From assembly GCF_028416595.1 (NCBI RefSeq), contig NZ_JAMQKC010000013.1, forward strand, positions 1 through 61,278: a stretch of 61,278 nt of DNA, given 5' to 3'. Below, one piece after another: positions 41,100-49,710 of this stretch; position 1 is the stretch's first letter; each line of letters begins with the position of its first letter. A program made the translations under genes and the position numbers. This stretch comes from Aquibacillus salsiterrae. GTDB lineage: Bacteria; Bacillota; Bacilli; Bacillales; Amphibacillaceae. Under the pieces are notes generated by a model. That model searched no databases, was not told the origin of the DNA, and saw only the letters and a list, made by a program, of their open reading frames with translations.

Positions 41100-42374
41100 A
41101 TGTTAGATATGAAATATTTACGGGATAATTTTGATGTGGTAAAAGCAAAATTAAACAATCGTGGCGAGGACTTATCTGACCTTGATAAGTTTGGTGCCCT
41201 TGATGTCCGCAGAAGAGAGTTAATTGCAGAGACAGAGGAATTAAAGGCAAAACGTAACGAGGTGTCAAAGCAAATATCTGTTTTGAAAAAAGAAAAAAAA
41301 GATGCAGATGATTTGATTTTGGAAATGCGTCAAGTTGGGGATAAGGTAAAAACAATCGATACAGAGCTAAAGCAAGTAGAGGAGCAGTTAGAACAATTGC
41401 TATTATCTATTCCGAATATTCCACACGAAAGTACTCCCGTTGGGGAAAGTGAAGATGATAATGTTGAGGCTAGGAAGTGGGGAGATGCACGGAATTTTAG
41501 CTTTGAACCTAAAGCACATTGGGACATTGCAACGGATTTAGACATTTTAGACTTTGAACGTGCAGCTAAGGTTACAGGCAGCCGCTTTGTCTTTTACAAA
41601 GGGCTTGGTGCACGATTAGAGCGGGCATTAATTAACTTTATGATGGACCTTCATGCAGATGAGCATGGTTACCAAGAGATGCTACCTCCGTATATGGTAA
41701 ATCGAACAAGTATGACTGGAACAGGTCAATTACCGAAGTTTGAAGAAGATGCATTTAAAATTCAAGATTGGGATTACTTCTTAGTTCCAACTGCTGAAGT
41801 ACCGGTGACAAATTATCATCGTGAGGAAATTTTAACTGTGGATGACTTACCAAGAAAATATGTAGCATTTAGTGCTTCTTTCCGTTCTGAGGCAGGATCT
41901 GCTGGTAGAGATACACGAGGACTCATTCGTCAGCATCAATTTAACAAGGTTGAGTTGGTTCAATTTGTGAAGCCGGAAGAGTCTTATCAAGTATTAGAAG
42001 AGCTGACTGGTCATGCGGAAAAGGTCTTGCAATTACTCGAATTACCTTATCGCGTTATGAGCATGTGTACGGGAGATTTAGGTTTTACTGCAGCTAAAAA
42101 ATATGATATAGAAGTATGGATCCCAAGTTATCGAACATATCGTGAAATTTCATCTTGTTCTAATTTTGAAGATTTTCAAGCAAGACGTGCAGGAATACGT
42201 TTTAGAAGGGATGAAAAAGGGAAACCTGAATTTGTACACACATTAAATGGCTCTGGTTTAGCACTTGGAAGAACTGTCGCGGCAATCATTGAAAACTATC
42301 AACAAGAGGATGGTTCTGTGCAGATACCTGAAGCATTACGCCCATACATGGGTGGTGTGCAAGTAATAAAATAA
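41100..42374 (+). CDS. serS: Seryl-tRNA synthetase
   Basis: 424 residues. The N-terminal coiled-coil arm (about 30-105, [22 protein letters not shown]) grips the tRNA-Ser variable arm. The class II core shows [25 protein letters not shown] (motif 2) and [20 protein letters not shown] (motif 3). It charges tRNA-Ser and supplies the Ser-tRNA used for selenocysteine where present. AGGAGG precedes the ATG; a T-box lies upstream. Confidence 0.97.
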   Translation: MLDMKYLRDNFDVVKAKLNNRGEDLSDLDKFGALDVRRRELIAETEELKAKRNEVSKQISVLKKEKKDADDLILEMRQVGDKVKTIDTELKQVEEQLEQLLLSIPNIPHESTPVGESEDDNVEARKWGDARNFSFEPKAHWDIATDLDILDFERAAKVTGSRFVFYKGLGARLERALINFMMDLHADEHGYQEMLPPYMVNRTSMTGTGQLPKFEEDAFKIQDWDYFLVPTAEVPVTNYHREEILTVDDLPRKYVAFSASFRSEAGSAGRDTRGLIRQHQFNKVELVQFVKPEESYQVLEELTGHAEKVLQLLELPYRVMSMCTGDLGFTAAKKYDIEVWIPSYRTYREISSCSNFEDFQARRAGIRFRRDEKGKPEFVHTLNGSGLALGRTVAAIIENYQQEDGSVQIPEALRPYMGGVQVIK

Positions 42375-42488
42375 AAGGATTGTAACTTTGGGGCAGTTTT
42401 GACATTTTCCCCCTATGTTAATGAAAATGATAATGGCCAAGCCTAAGGTTCAATTATGACTGTCCCAACAATCTTTTTTAAAAAAATA
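42375..42488 (+). terminator. Possible serS terminator region
   Basis: GGATTGT...GGGGCAG near 42378-42399 can pair with CTGTCCCAACAATC before TTTTTT at 42475. The loop is long (about 50 nt), so this is a weak call. Confidence 0.35.
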
Positions 42489-42517
42489 TTGACAAGCCTT
42501 ACGCAAAATGATATATT
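42489..42517 (+). promoter_or_regulatory. Promoter of tRNA-Ser
   Basis: TTGACA (42489-42494), 17-bp spacer, TATATT (42512-42517): a sigma-A type promoter 15 bp before the tRNA 5' end. Confidence 0.85.
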
Positions 42518-42532
42518 TATTTTTGTCGTCAC

Positions 42533-42625
42533 GGAGGAATACCCAAGTCCGGCTGAAGGGATCGGTCTTGAAAACCGACAGGGGCTTCACGGCTCGCGGG
42601 GGTTCGAATCCCTCTTCCTCCGCCA
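42533..42625 (+). tRNA. tRNA-Ser (anticodon UGA)
   Basis: 93 nt with a long variable arm (class II). The acceptor stem GGAGGAA pairs with TTCCTCC; the anticodon loop CTTGAAA gives UGA; the T-loop is GGTTCGAATC; the CCA end is encoded. It reads UCA and, by wobble, other UCN codons. Confidence 0.97.
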
Positions 42626-42668
42626 TTTCTTATGCGCTTAAAAATTGGAGATTATACGATACAAGTAA

Positions 42669-42699
42669 AACCACTACAATGATTGTAGTGGTTTTTTAT
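42669..42699 (+). terminator. tRNA-Ser terminator
   Basis: AACCACTACAAT/ATTGTAGTGGTT perfect 12-bp stem with a 1-nt nominal loop, then TTTTT. Confidence 0.9.
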
Positions 42700-42711
42700 C
42701 TTTAAAGGATA

Positions 42712-42792
42712 AAAAAGCAAGAGATGTCTAACTCCGGGCGCGCCTTGTGCTTTTCAGGGGTGGGCAAGGCGCCCTTCGCTTTTTTTTCTTAA
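42712..42792 (+). repeat. Dispersed intergenic repeat, copy 11
   Basis: AAAAAAGCAAGAGATGTCTA, ACTCCGGGCGCGCCTTG, TTCAGGGGTGGGCAAGGC, GCCCTTCGCTTTTTTTTCTTA. A shortened copy in the tRNA-Ser/proC gap. Confidence 0.65.
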
Positions 42793-42910
42793 TGTATTTA
42801 GACTCCCGCCTCTAAGCGAAGCATTGGAGGGTAACATCTCTTTAAAAAGATGTTATGATGGAGAGAAGAACTATTCTATAAGTAAAGTAGATACATAAAG
42901 GGGTTTTGTT

Positions 42911-43738
42911 ATGGTTAATAAAATTGCTTTTATTGGTGCGGGATCAATGGCAGAAGCAATCCTCGCAGGAATTGTGGCAAAAGAGGTATTACCTGCGAAA
43001 CAGATAAGTGTCACGAATAGACAAAATCAAGATCGTTTAAACGTGCTTGTAAACCAGTATGGTGTTTTTGCTTCAACGAATAAAGAAGAAGTGGTAAGCG
43101 GTGCAGATGTAGTTATTTTATCGATGAAACCAAAGGATGTAGAAGCGGCGATTGCTACGGTTAAACCTTATATAAAAGAAGACCAATTGGTTATATCAGT
43201 ATTAGCAGGTGTTTCAACTGACTTTTTATCTGAACAATTAAGTAGCAGCGTACCTGTGATTCGAACGATGCCTAACACTTCAGCAACGATAGGTCAATCA
43301 GCGACAGCAATTGCAGCTGGTAAGTTCGCAACAGATGACCATGTTGCAAAAGCAGCAGAGTTGCTAACGGCAATTGGAACAACAACTGTGGTTGAAGAAA
43401 AGGATTTACATACGATAACAGGATTATCTGGCAGTGGACCGGCTTATTTTTATTATATGGTGGAAGCGATGGAAACAGCTGCAGTTAATGCAGGAATAGA
43501 TGAGAAAATTGCAAAAGAGTTAGCCCTACAAACAATTTCAGGAGCAGCACAAATGCTGAAACAAACAGGAGAAAACCCTAGCGAATTAAGAAAAAAAATA
43601 ACAAGCCCAGGTGGGACAACCCAGGCTGCAATTGAAACGTTAGATCAATTTAAATTCCAAGAGGCAATTGAGGCTTGTATTACAAATGCTGCTAAGCGCT
43701 CAGAAGAAATGGGTGCAGCTTTTAAAATTTCAAAGTAA
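42911..43738 (+). CDS. proC: Pyrroline-5-carboxylate reductase
   Basis: 275 residues. Rossmann start KIAFIGAGSMAEAIL, VILSMKPKDV, and the C-terminal signature GSGPAYFYYMVEAM plus SPGGTTQAAIETL. It reduces pyrroline-5-carboxylate to proline with NAD(P)H. AAAGGGG precedes the ATG. Stand-alone, between two tRNA genes. Confidence 0.96.
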   Translation: MVNKIAFIGAGSMAEAILAGIVAKEVLPAKQISVTNRQNQDRLNVLVNQYGVFASTNKEEVVSGADVVILSMKPKDVEAAIATVKPYIKEDQLVISVLAGVSTDFLSEQLSSSVPVIRTMPNTSATIGQSATAIAAGKFATDDHVAKAAELLTAIGTTTVVEEKDLHTITGLSGSGPAYFYYMVEAMETAAVNAGIDEKIAKELALQTISGAAQMLKQTGENPSELRKKITSPGGTTQAAIETLDQFKFQEAIEACITNAAKRSEEMGAAFKISK

Positions 43739-43769
43739 ATTAGACATCAAAATTTAATAACTTTTTTTG

Positions 43770-43838
43770 ATAAGAAAGAATCCAAGCGTGGATAACATTC
43801 AGCAACAGTCACATCTAGTTTCTGCGCTTTTCTTATTA
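43770..43838 (+). repeat. Dispersed intergenic repeat, copy 12 (variant)
   Basis: GATAAGAAAGAATCCAAG, CGTGGATAACATTCAGCAAC, TCTAGTTTCTGCGCTTTTCTTA; same sub-type as 36393 and 60196. Confidence 0.6.
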
Positions 43839-43847
43839 GCATGTCTC

Positions 43848-43876
43848 TTGGAATTTTAATTAATGTCTTGTATAAT
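43848..43876 (+). promoter_or_regulatory. Promoter of tRNA-Arg
   Basis: TTGGAA (43848-43853), 17-bp spacer, TATAAT (43871-43876), 13 bp before the tRNA. Confidence 0.8.
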
Positions 43877-43889
43877 AAATAAATGTTAT

Positions 43890-43962
43890 GGCTCCATAGC
43901 TCAGGGGATAGAGCGTAGGTTTCCTAAACCTTGCGTCGCAGGTTCGAATCCTGCTGGGGCCA
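43890..43962 (+). tRNA. tRNA-Arg (anticodon CCU)
   Basis: 73 nt. GGCTCCA pairs with TGGGGCC (one G-U); anticodon loop TTCCTAA gives CCU, which reads AGG; T-loop GGTTCGAATC. CCA is not encoded (TCA follows the discriminator A), so it must be added after transcription. Confidence 0.96.
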
Positions 43963-43970
43963 TCAGAAAA

Positions 43971-43995
43971 ACCTTGCTACGGCAAGTTTTTTTGT
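43971..43995 (+). terminator. tRNA-Arg terminator
   Basis: CTTGC/GCAAG short stem with TTTTTTTG behind it. Confidence 0.75.
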
Positions 43996-44045
43996 TCTTG
44001 CAATTTTTTATTCTCATAAAACATATTGTAACAAGGTCAACAAAA

Positions 44046-44078
44046 AAGCATTATGGGAAGTGCCCATAGTGCTTATTT
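44046..44078. terminator. Bidirectional terminator
   Basis: AAGCATTATGGG/CCCATAGTGCTT stem (one G-U). On the minus strand it is followed by TTTTTTGTTG and would end the small gene at 44096 and the germinant-receptor transcript. Confidence 0.8.
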
Positions 44079-44095
44079 TCTCTGTTTGAATTTAG

Positions 44096-44350
44096 CTATG
44101 TTTTATACATTTTTGTTTTTAATACTCTAACCGATTTTTTTATAATCTCTTTAAAATCAATTTGTCCTTTTACAAGCTCATAGTCTGCTTCAAATTGGTC
44201 CCTTTCACAAAGGTATTGTTCTCCATCTTTATCGGTAATTAGATAATCACCCGGGAGCCCTTTTGTTGTACCATCGGTTGTTTCGATCGTAATAGACCTT
44301 GTCAGCTTGACTGCTTCCACAACAATTGGCTTTTTTCTATACTTAGGCAT
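44096..44350 (-). CDS. Small phage-type PGDYL-motif protein, function unknown
   Basis: 84 residues from the ATG at 44350, which has AAGGAGG 9 nt upstream (a TTG at 44359 is the only alternative). It begins PKYRKKPIVVEAVKL and has PGDYLITDKDGEQYLCERDQFEADYE. This resembles short proteins common in Firmicutes prophages (GDWIITGVKGE...CKPDIFEKTYE). No prophage genes surround it, so it may be a stray phage cargo gene. Role not known. Confidence 0.7.
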   Translation of the reverse strand: MPKYRKKPIVVEAVKLTRSITIETTDGTTKGLPGDYLITDKDGEQYLCERDQFEADYELVKGQIDFKEIIKKSVRVLKTKMYKT

Positions 44351-44483
44351 AGGTATCAACCTCCTTATACGTACAATAATAGACTATGCAAACCGGGTGA
44401 ATGTGTATAGGCTATTGTGTTGCATACTTGAATTTTCTAAATTGTATGAATTAATTTAGGAGGGAGTTTAACCTATTTCCTAT

Positions 44484-44588
44484 TCAAGGGTTCACAGTAA
44501 AAAACAATCCCTTAATTAAGGCAATAGTAAAGATTACAACTAAGCCAGCGAGAGTAAGCAATCCGTATAAAAATCCATCTTCATTCAT
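44484..44588 (-). CDS. 34-residue single-pass membrane peptide
   Basis: Not reported by standard ORF cut-offs. It starts MNEDGFLYGLLTLAG with AAGGAG 9 nt upstream, has one hydrophobic helix (about 8-30) and stops after TVNP. It lies 23 nt after the 54-residue gene behind gerC. No family recognised; the strong ribosome site is the main support. Confidence 0.5.
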   Translation of the reverse strand: MNEDGFLYGLLTLAGLVVIFTIALIKGLFFTVNP

Positions 44589-44610
44589 GATACATTTCTC
44601 CTTTTGTTAA

Positions 44611-44775
44611 CTAACGAATATATAGGAAGGCAAAGGGGGATGCAAAAGATAAGATAGCTAGCACCGTAATGGCTACCCCACCTAGTTTATTGCCATCCCT
44701 GAAGTTAATCCGGGCTTGGTATAACGTATAGATTCCAATTAGTATGCCTAATAAAAAACTAAGGATAAAGTACAT
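44611..44775 (-). CDS. 54-residue two-helix membrane protein, possible germinant-receptor D subunit
   Basis: It begins MYFILSFLLGILIGIY 2 nt after the gerC stop; its ribosome site GAGGTGAGGG lies inside gerC, so translation should be coupled. Two hydrophobic helices (about 2-19 and 32-50) flank a short polar loop (QARINFRDGNK). Many ger operons carry a small two-helix D gene that modulates germination. Size and context fit; sequence homology was not tested. Confidence 0.6.
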   Translation of the reverse strand: MYFILSFLLGILIGIYTLYQARINFRDGNKLGGVAITVLAILSFASPFAFLYIR

Positions 44776-44777
44776 CT

Positions 44778-46025
44778 CTAATCCCTCACCTCGTTAAGCT
44801 GCGAATCATTGACCATTTTACCGAATTCTAACCGACTCATTTGAAAGTCAACGTTAACTTCTGCATTCGGCCATATTTTTTTATTCCAATCAGCCTTTTC
44901 GTAATCGGGTATCGATGCAAATTCATTTCTAATATAAAGTGACCAATAAAATGGATCACTACCATATTCTTTTTGTGCTTTTTCTATTAATTTATTTGCT
45001 TTTTTTTCTAAGCTTTTTTCGATAGATGCTTTTAATTTTTCTCGTAATTTTTCATCCTGTGAATAAGGGACAAGGCTTGGGATTGCTAAAACTTCAAATG
45101 AAAACGGCACGGTAACATCAATTGTAGTTTTAACGTCTTTTCGATAGTCAATTTTTACTTTGGTTGGGCTCTTCTTTGAGAAGTCACCAGCAATTTTATA
45201 ATCTTCTTTTACCGGGTCTTGATAAGTGGATAATAAATCATCTATTTCAAGTGTATTATCCATTATTAATGCAAGCCTTGTATTTTGACCATCTAATACA
45301 TCAATCATCTTCCCTTCCTTAAACACCGCCGATCCCATAAACTCAGCTGGATTTCCGCCTTTTTTTGGAATTTCCCCGGCTTTGTATTCATCCTCAGTAC
45401 CATTGTTCTTGGTTTTCTCAACTGTAGCTGTTGTATACATCGCTAAAAATAAATCTGCATCTCCTTCTGTCAATTGAAAGAAGCGATGAATATCAGATTC
45501 TGGCACAATCCCTGTTTCGGTAGACCGTTCTAGCATAAGTTGGTAATATTTGTGTGGCCTTGTTTCTAATTGTGGTTTATTGTCTTTAATAAAATCTCTT
45601 GCATTCTCTTTTGATACAATAATTTGAACTTGTCGTCTAATTTGTGTTGTTCTAGATGCAGTCTGCATTAAACCAAGAAAATTATCGGACCGAGCTACTT
45701 CCTCAGAAACGACTAGAACCTTTGTATGATCAAGTGTCATTTTTTTAGATACGGATGCGTTTGCGGTAGTTGTTGCAGTGAGAAAATCATTACCTTCAAC
45801 TGTAATAATTTCTGAAGCTGGTTCATTTGAGCTACCTCCCCCAATTGCAGTCCCAGTCTCGGGATTTGCAATCTGGTAAGTAAATTTAAACGTATTGTCA
45901 CCCTCCCCTTTATCCACCCCAAGCGCAACAACATAGGCTTGATATTCTAATTCCGTTTTATCATAACAACCAGTAAGGAAAAGATAGAAGGGCACCATTA
46001 AAATAAATAGTTTAATGAGATTCAT
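44778..46025 (-). CDS. Spore germination receptor C subunit (GerAC family lipoprotein)
   Basis: 415 residues. Signal peptide with lipobox FLTGC (Cys about residue 20). The body matches Ger(x)C proteins: VVALGVDKGEGDNTF, LVVSEEVARS, the central SAVFKEGKMIDVLDG and the C-terminal IEKSLEKKANKLIEKAQ. It sits on the outer face of the spore inner membrane with subunits A and B. Its ATG overlaps the gerB stop (TAATG). Confidence 0.92.
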   Translation of the reverse strand: MNLIKLFILMVPFYLFLTGCYDKTELEYQAYVVALGVDKGEGDNTFKFTYQIANPETGTAIGGGSSNEPASEIITVEGNDFLTATTTANASVSKKMTLDHTKVLVVSEEVARSDNFLGLMQTASRTTQIRRQVQIIVSKENARDFIKDNKPQLETRPHKYYQLMLERSTETGIVPESDIHRFFQLTEGDADLFLAMYTTATVEKTKNNGTEDEYKAGEIPKKGGNPAEFMGSAVFKEGKMIDVLDGQNTRLALIMDNTLEIDDLLSTYQDPVKEDYKIAGDFSKKSPTKVKIDYRKDVKTTIDVTVPFSFEVLAIPSLVPYSQDEKLREKLKASIEKSLEKKANKLIEKAQKEYGSDPFYWSLYIRNEFASIPDYEKADWNKKIWPNAEVNVDFQMSRLEFGKMVNDSQLNEVRD

Positions 46026-47110
46026 TATTTTAAATCCCTCCTCAATCGCTTAATTATCCAGAGTAGGTAGGGTAGTAACACATATAATGGTGTCGAATAC
46101 ATAAGTAATTTTTCACGATAGACGAGCTCATTAATAACCGTGTTTTCGACTAATAGACCAGAGCTAACAGTAAGTAGCCCTAATGGTAATAGGAGCGATT
46201 CATGTTCCTTTATATTAAAAACAGCCCCAAAAACCATGGCAACCAAATATAAATAAATAATAAATCGTAGAAAAGCCGCTGATAGCCAAAAAACCATGAA
46301 GAACGTTTCGACATTCGTGAAAAAATTTCCAAGATTTACGTACTGGGTTACTTCATGATAGGGATAAGCAACTTTTTCAATTGAGTTGTAATCAAAAACT
46401 AATGCATATAGTAAAAAGAAAAAAACAAGCTCAAGACTAACGACGCTTGATCCTATGTAACTCCCCCTTCGAAAAAACTTTGTATCTCGAAACGATGTAT
46501 AAGCAATCGTTAATAAGATAAATTCAGAGAAAATGGATGCTTTATTTATTCCTTCAGTCAATACAACATCAAGTCCATTTCCGAATATTGGGAAAATCCG
46601 CAACCAAACGATCTCTTTAAGGATTAAAAAGGCTAGTAAGAACATCGATATTTTAATAAAAGGTAAGACAATCCATGACGTGGAACCAATCGACTCTAAT
46701 CCCCTTTTTGCCGTTAAAATACAAACAATGATAAAGATAAAATAAAGACTGGTTGTCGGTGACTCTGGAAAATAGAGCAATTTAACTTCTTCAACATAGT
46801 TTCGGCTGTCAAGAACTAACAAGCCAAACGACGTAAGGAAAATAGTAAAACCGACTACTTTACCAATGAATTTTCCTAGCAATATCTCTAGCAGCTCGAC
46901 TAAATTTTTATCTTTAAATAGTTTTAACAAGTGCAAAAGGATAAAAAAAGATGGAAGTGCGATAATTAGAGAAACAACGACAGACAACCAAAAGCCATTT
47001 TGAACCTTTTGAGAATAGAGTGTTGCCGTCGTATCGGAAAGCTTAACACCAATAAATAGTGCGACAATCGCGAACATTTCTCTCGTTTTTAATGTTTTAT
47101 CTGGTTTCAT
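46025..47110 (-). CDS. Spore germination receptor B subunit (GerAB family)
   Basis: 361 residues, about ten membrane helices, an APC-type fold. EMFAIVALFIGVKLSDTTA, SWIVLPFIKISM and VFWLSAAFLRFIIYLYLV follow the Spore_permease family. The B subunit binds the germinant (often an amino acid). Which germinant is used cannot be told here. It is 14 nt behind gerA. Confidence 0.93.
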   Translation of the reverse strand: MKPDKTLKTREMFAIVALFIGVKLSDTTATLYSQKVQNGFWLSVVVSLIIALPSFFILLHLLKLFKDKNLVELLEILLGKFIGKVVGFTIFLTSFGLLVLDSRNYVEEVKLLYFPESPTTSLYFIFIIVCILTAKRGLESIGSTSWIVLPFIKISMFLLAFLILKEIVWLRIFPIFGNGLDVVLTEGINKASIFSEFILLTIAYTSFRDTKFFRRGSYIGSSVVSLELVFFFLLYALVFDYNSIEKVAYPYHEVTQYVNLGNFFTNVETFFMVFWLSAAFLRFIIYLYLVAMVFGAVFNIKEHESLLLPLGLLTVSSGLLVENTVINELVYREKLLMYSTPLYVLLPYLLWIIKRLRRDLK

Positions 47111-47124
47111 GTAAAATCACCTGT

Positions 47125-48711
47125 TCATTCAGTCTGTTTCTTCTTAATATCTTTCGGTTTAATGTTTCCCGGACGCCATATTTCATTTTTAAGTGCTTTT
47201 CTAAATAAATTATTGCCTGGTGATTTATACGTTGGTGTAACTGGAGAGAAAAATGGTACACCAAATGACTTCAATGAACTTAAATAACTGATCCATACAA
47301 TAAACGCTCCCGTCAGACTAAACATACCAAACCATGCCGAAGCAGTAATAAAGATGTATTTGGACAGCCTGACGGAGTAGTTCATGCTAACATCTGACAC
47401 AGCAAATGATGTAAGACCAGATAAGGCAACGATGATGACGACAATCGGACTAATGATATTGGCATCAACAGCCGCCTGGCCCAAGATGAGTGCGCCAACA
47501 ATACCAATGGTAGGTCCGAGTGGATTGGGAATTCGAATTCCTGCTTCTCGAATTAATTCAAAGGCTATTTCCATTAACAACACTTCGAATACTAGTGGAA
47601 ACGGGACACGTTCTCTTGCAGCTGTAATAGCAAGTAGCAAGTCTGGTGGAATCATTTCACTATGATAATTGGTGACACCAATATAGATTGCCGAAATAAA
47701 AACGGTAATGAAAAAAGCAATAAATCGAATTAATCGAGTGAAATTACCATACAAAAACCGTAAATAACGGTCCTCAGGTGATTGGAAAAAAGCCCAAAAG
47801 TTTATCGGTACAATTAAACATGCTGATGAATTATCCATTAAAATAACAATATAGCCATCTTCAATATAGGTAGCTGCTTTATCTGGGCGTTCCGTATACA
47901 AAATGCTTGGCACAATCGAATATGGCCTCTCTTCTAAGAACTGCTCTAACATTTCAACATTTCGGACATTATCACTTTTGATGTCATTAATTCGCTTTTT
48001 TACATCTTTTAACACATCATTATTGACTAAATCTTCTACATATAAAAGGTTTACTTCTAACTTTGACCGCTCTCCAACCTTTAAAGATTCATTAATTAAT
48101 TGTTTGTCATGAAACCTTTTTCTTAGTAACGAAACATTAACGCCTAAAGCTTCGGTAAATGCCTCTTTAGGACCTTTTATTACACTTTCATTTTGTGACT
48201 TTTCGATGCCTCGATGTTGAAATTGAGCTACATCTATTGCAAAAGCCTTATCTAAGGTATCTTCAAAGATAATTACATACCCACTGTTAATGTGTTCAAT
48301 GACGTCTTCATACGTGCTAAGTTCCTCAATAGCCTCTAAGGTGACGACATTTTTTAGTGTCTCACCGACATTTTCTAATAGTGGTTGGATGATGCCAGTA
48401 TATAATTTGTCACCATTTACAATCGTTGAATAGTAAAAGATGTTTATTTTATTGTTAGAATACTGAGCAACAAACTCCCTACTTGCAAAGTCACTATTTT
48501 TATCAGACGAAAACATCTTGTTCAATTGTTTAACATTTTTATCTAAATTTTTTGCGATAGAAGGGTATTTTTCATTATCTTCTTTACTAGAGTTTTTCAA
48601 ATTATTTTTTAAAAAGCGAAGCACCAACTGCACCTCTCTCGTAAAATGTATGTATGATAACTCATAGTCTTTGTAATTAGAGGGGAAATTATGAGAAAGT
48701 ATTTTTATCAA
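47125..48711 (-). CDS. Spore germination receptor A subunit (GerAA family)
   Basis: 528 residues. A large N-terminal cytoplasmic part (about 1-300, with FYYSTIVNGDKLYTGIIQPLL, GYVIIFEDTLDKAFAIDV) is followed by four or five membrane helices with ERVPFPLVFEVLLMEIAFELIREAGIRIP, the hallmark of GerA. A, B and C form a pentamer-based nutrient-gated ion channel. First gene of the operon. Confidence 0.95.
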   Translation of the reverse strand: MIKILSHNFPSNYKDYELSYIHFTREVQLVLRFLKNNLKNSSKEDNEKYPSIAKNLDKNVKQLNKMFSSDKNSDFASREFVAQYSNNKINIFYYSTIVNGDKLYTGIIQPLLENVGETLKNVVTLEAIEELSTYEDVIEHINSGYVIIFEDTLDKAFAIDVAQFQHRGIEKSQNESVIKGPKEAFTEALGVNVSLLRKRFHDKQLINESLKVGERSKLEVNLLYVEDLVNNDVLKDVKKRINDIKSDNVRNVEMLEQFLEERPYSIVPSILYTERPDKAATYIEDGYIVILMDNSSACLIVPINFWAFFQSPEDRYLRFLYGNFTRLIRFIAFFITVFISAIYIGVTNYHSEMIPPDLLLAITAARERVPFPLVFEVLLMEIAFELIREAGIRIPNPLGPTIGIVGALILGQAAVDANIISPIVVIIVALSGLTSFAVSDVSMNYSVRLSKYIFITASAWFGMFSLTGAFIVWISYLSSLKSFGVPFFSPVTPTYKSPGNNLFRKALKNEIWRPGNIKPKDIKKKQTE

Positions 48712-48729
48712 TAATCAGTGGGAAAATAA

Positions 48730-48765
48730 AAAACGTTTGGATTAGGAAAAATCCAAACGTTTTGA
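48730..48765 (-). terminator. yceI terminator
   Basis: AAAACGTTTGGATT/AATCCAAACGTTTT perfect 14-bp stem; T-rich on the minus strand. Confidence 0.92.
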
Positions 48766-48788
48766 ACAAAAATATTCTGACAGCACGA

Positions 48789-49322
48789 TTAAGCTTCAAT
48801 CATTGCTTCTAATTCAATATTAATTTTAATTTCATCGCCGATTAACACGCCACCAGTTTCAAGGGCAGCATTGTAAGTAATTCCGTAATTGCTTCGATTA
48901 ATTTTTCCTTCTGCGTTGAAACCAAACACTTCGTTCCCCCATGGGTCTTTTCCAGAACCTTCGAAATTAACAGTAAATGTTTCCGTGCGTGATTTTCCGG
49001 CAATAGTTAACTCACCAGTAATTTCATAAGTTTCATCTGATACTTTAGATACATTCGTTGATTTAAAAGTTATGTTAGGATGATTTTCGATATCAAAGAA
49101 ATCAGCAGAACGTAAGTGATCATCCCGTTGTTGATTACGAGTATCGATGCTCTTAATGTCAATGGTAAATTGAACTTCAGCTGTCGTTAAGTCAGCAGGG
49201 TCTGCAGTTAACTCGACATCAAACTCATGAAACGTACCTTTTACTTTAGATACCATCATATGTTTCACTGAAAAATCAATGCTAGAGTGAGCCGAATCTA
49301 CCTTAAATGTTTGTTTTGTCAT
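48789..49322 (-). CDS. YceI family protein (lipocalin-like isoprenoid-binding fold)
   Basis: 177 residues, no signal peptide, so cytoplasmic. FKVDSAHSSIDFSVKHMMVSKVKGTFHEFD and RDDHLRSADFFDIENHPNITFKST are the standard YceI motifs. The fold is a lipocalin-like barrel that binds a polyisoprenoid in some members; the role in Bacillus is unknown. Monocistronic, minus strand. Confidence 0.93.
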   Translation of the reverse strand: MTKQTFKVDSAHSSIDFSVKHMMVSKVKGTFHEFDVELTADPADLTTAEVQFTIDIKSIDTRNQQRDDHLRSADFFDIENHPNITFKSTNVSKVSDETYEITGELTIAGKSRTETFTVNFEGSGKDPWGNEVFGFNAEGKINRSNYGITYNAALETGGVLIGDEIKINIELEAMIEA

Positions 49323-49494
49323 GTTAATACCCCCATAAAATTTGTTATCATTTATTATTTAGTTACTTTATGTAAGTGAGTATATAATAGTAACTTATAT
49401 TCGTCAAGAACAATATCTCAAATTAAAGATAATTTTAAATTCAGCTACATTCGTTTCCTAGATGGACATCTAGTACGCAATCATCTAAAAACAT

Positions 49495-49553
49495 ATTTCT
49501 GCTTAAGCTTGCCTAAGGCTGGGCAAGGCACGACTTGCGCTGTTGTTAAAACA
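49495..49553 (+). repeat. Dispersed intergenic repeat, copy 13 (3' part only)
   Basis: TCTGCTTAAGCTTGCCTAAG, GCTGGGCAAGGCACGACTTG, CGCTGTTGTTA. The 5' block is missing. The rest of 49323-49710 holds the yceI and acsA promoters and shows no gene. Confidence 0.5.
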
Positions 49554-49674
49554 TATCTCTTTAATTTTTTTATCAAATAGTCTAAAATTGAATTATGAAA
49601 AATTTATAAATTTTAAAATACTATCCAAGAATCCTTCATAAGCATGAACCATGAAGTTTTTTATTCAATTAGAA

Positions 49675-49688
49675 TGCAACCGTTTACA
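49675..49688 (+). promoter_or_regulatory. Probable CcpA operator (cre) upstream of acsA
   Basis: TGCAACCGTTTACA matches the cre consensus TGWAANCGNTNWCA at 13 of 14 positions. It is 22 bp before the acsA start codon. acsA is CcpA-repressed in B. subtilis, so catabolite repression by roadblock is likely. Confidence 0.65.
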
Positions 49689-49710
49689 AAAAATAGTCTG
49701 AGGTGATTAG

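Noticed and set aside
43863-44069. ORF through tRNA-Arg
   Set aside because: It reads the tRNA and its terminator; no ribosome site.
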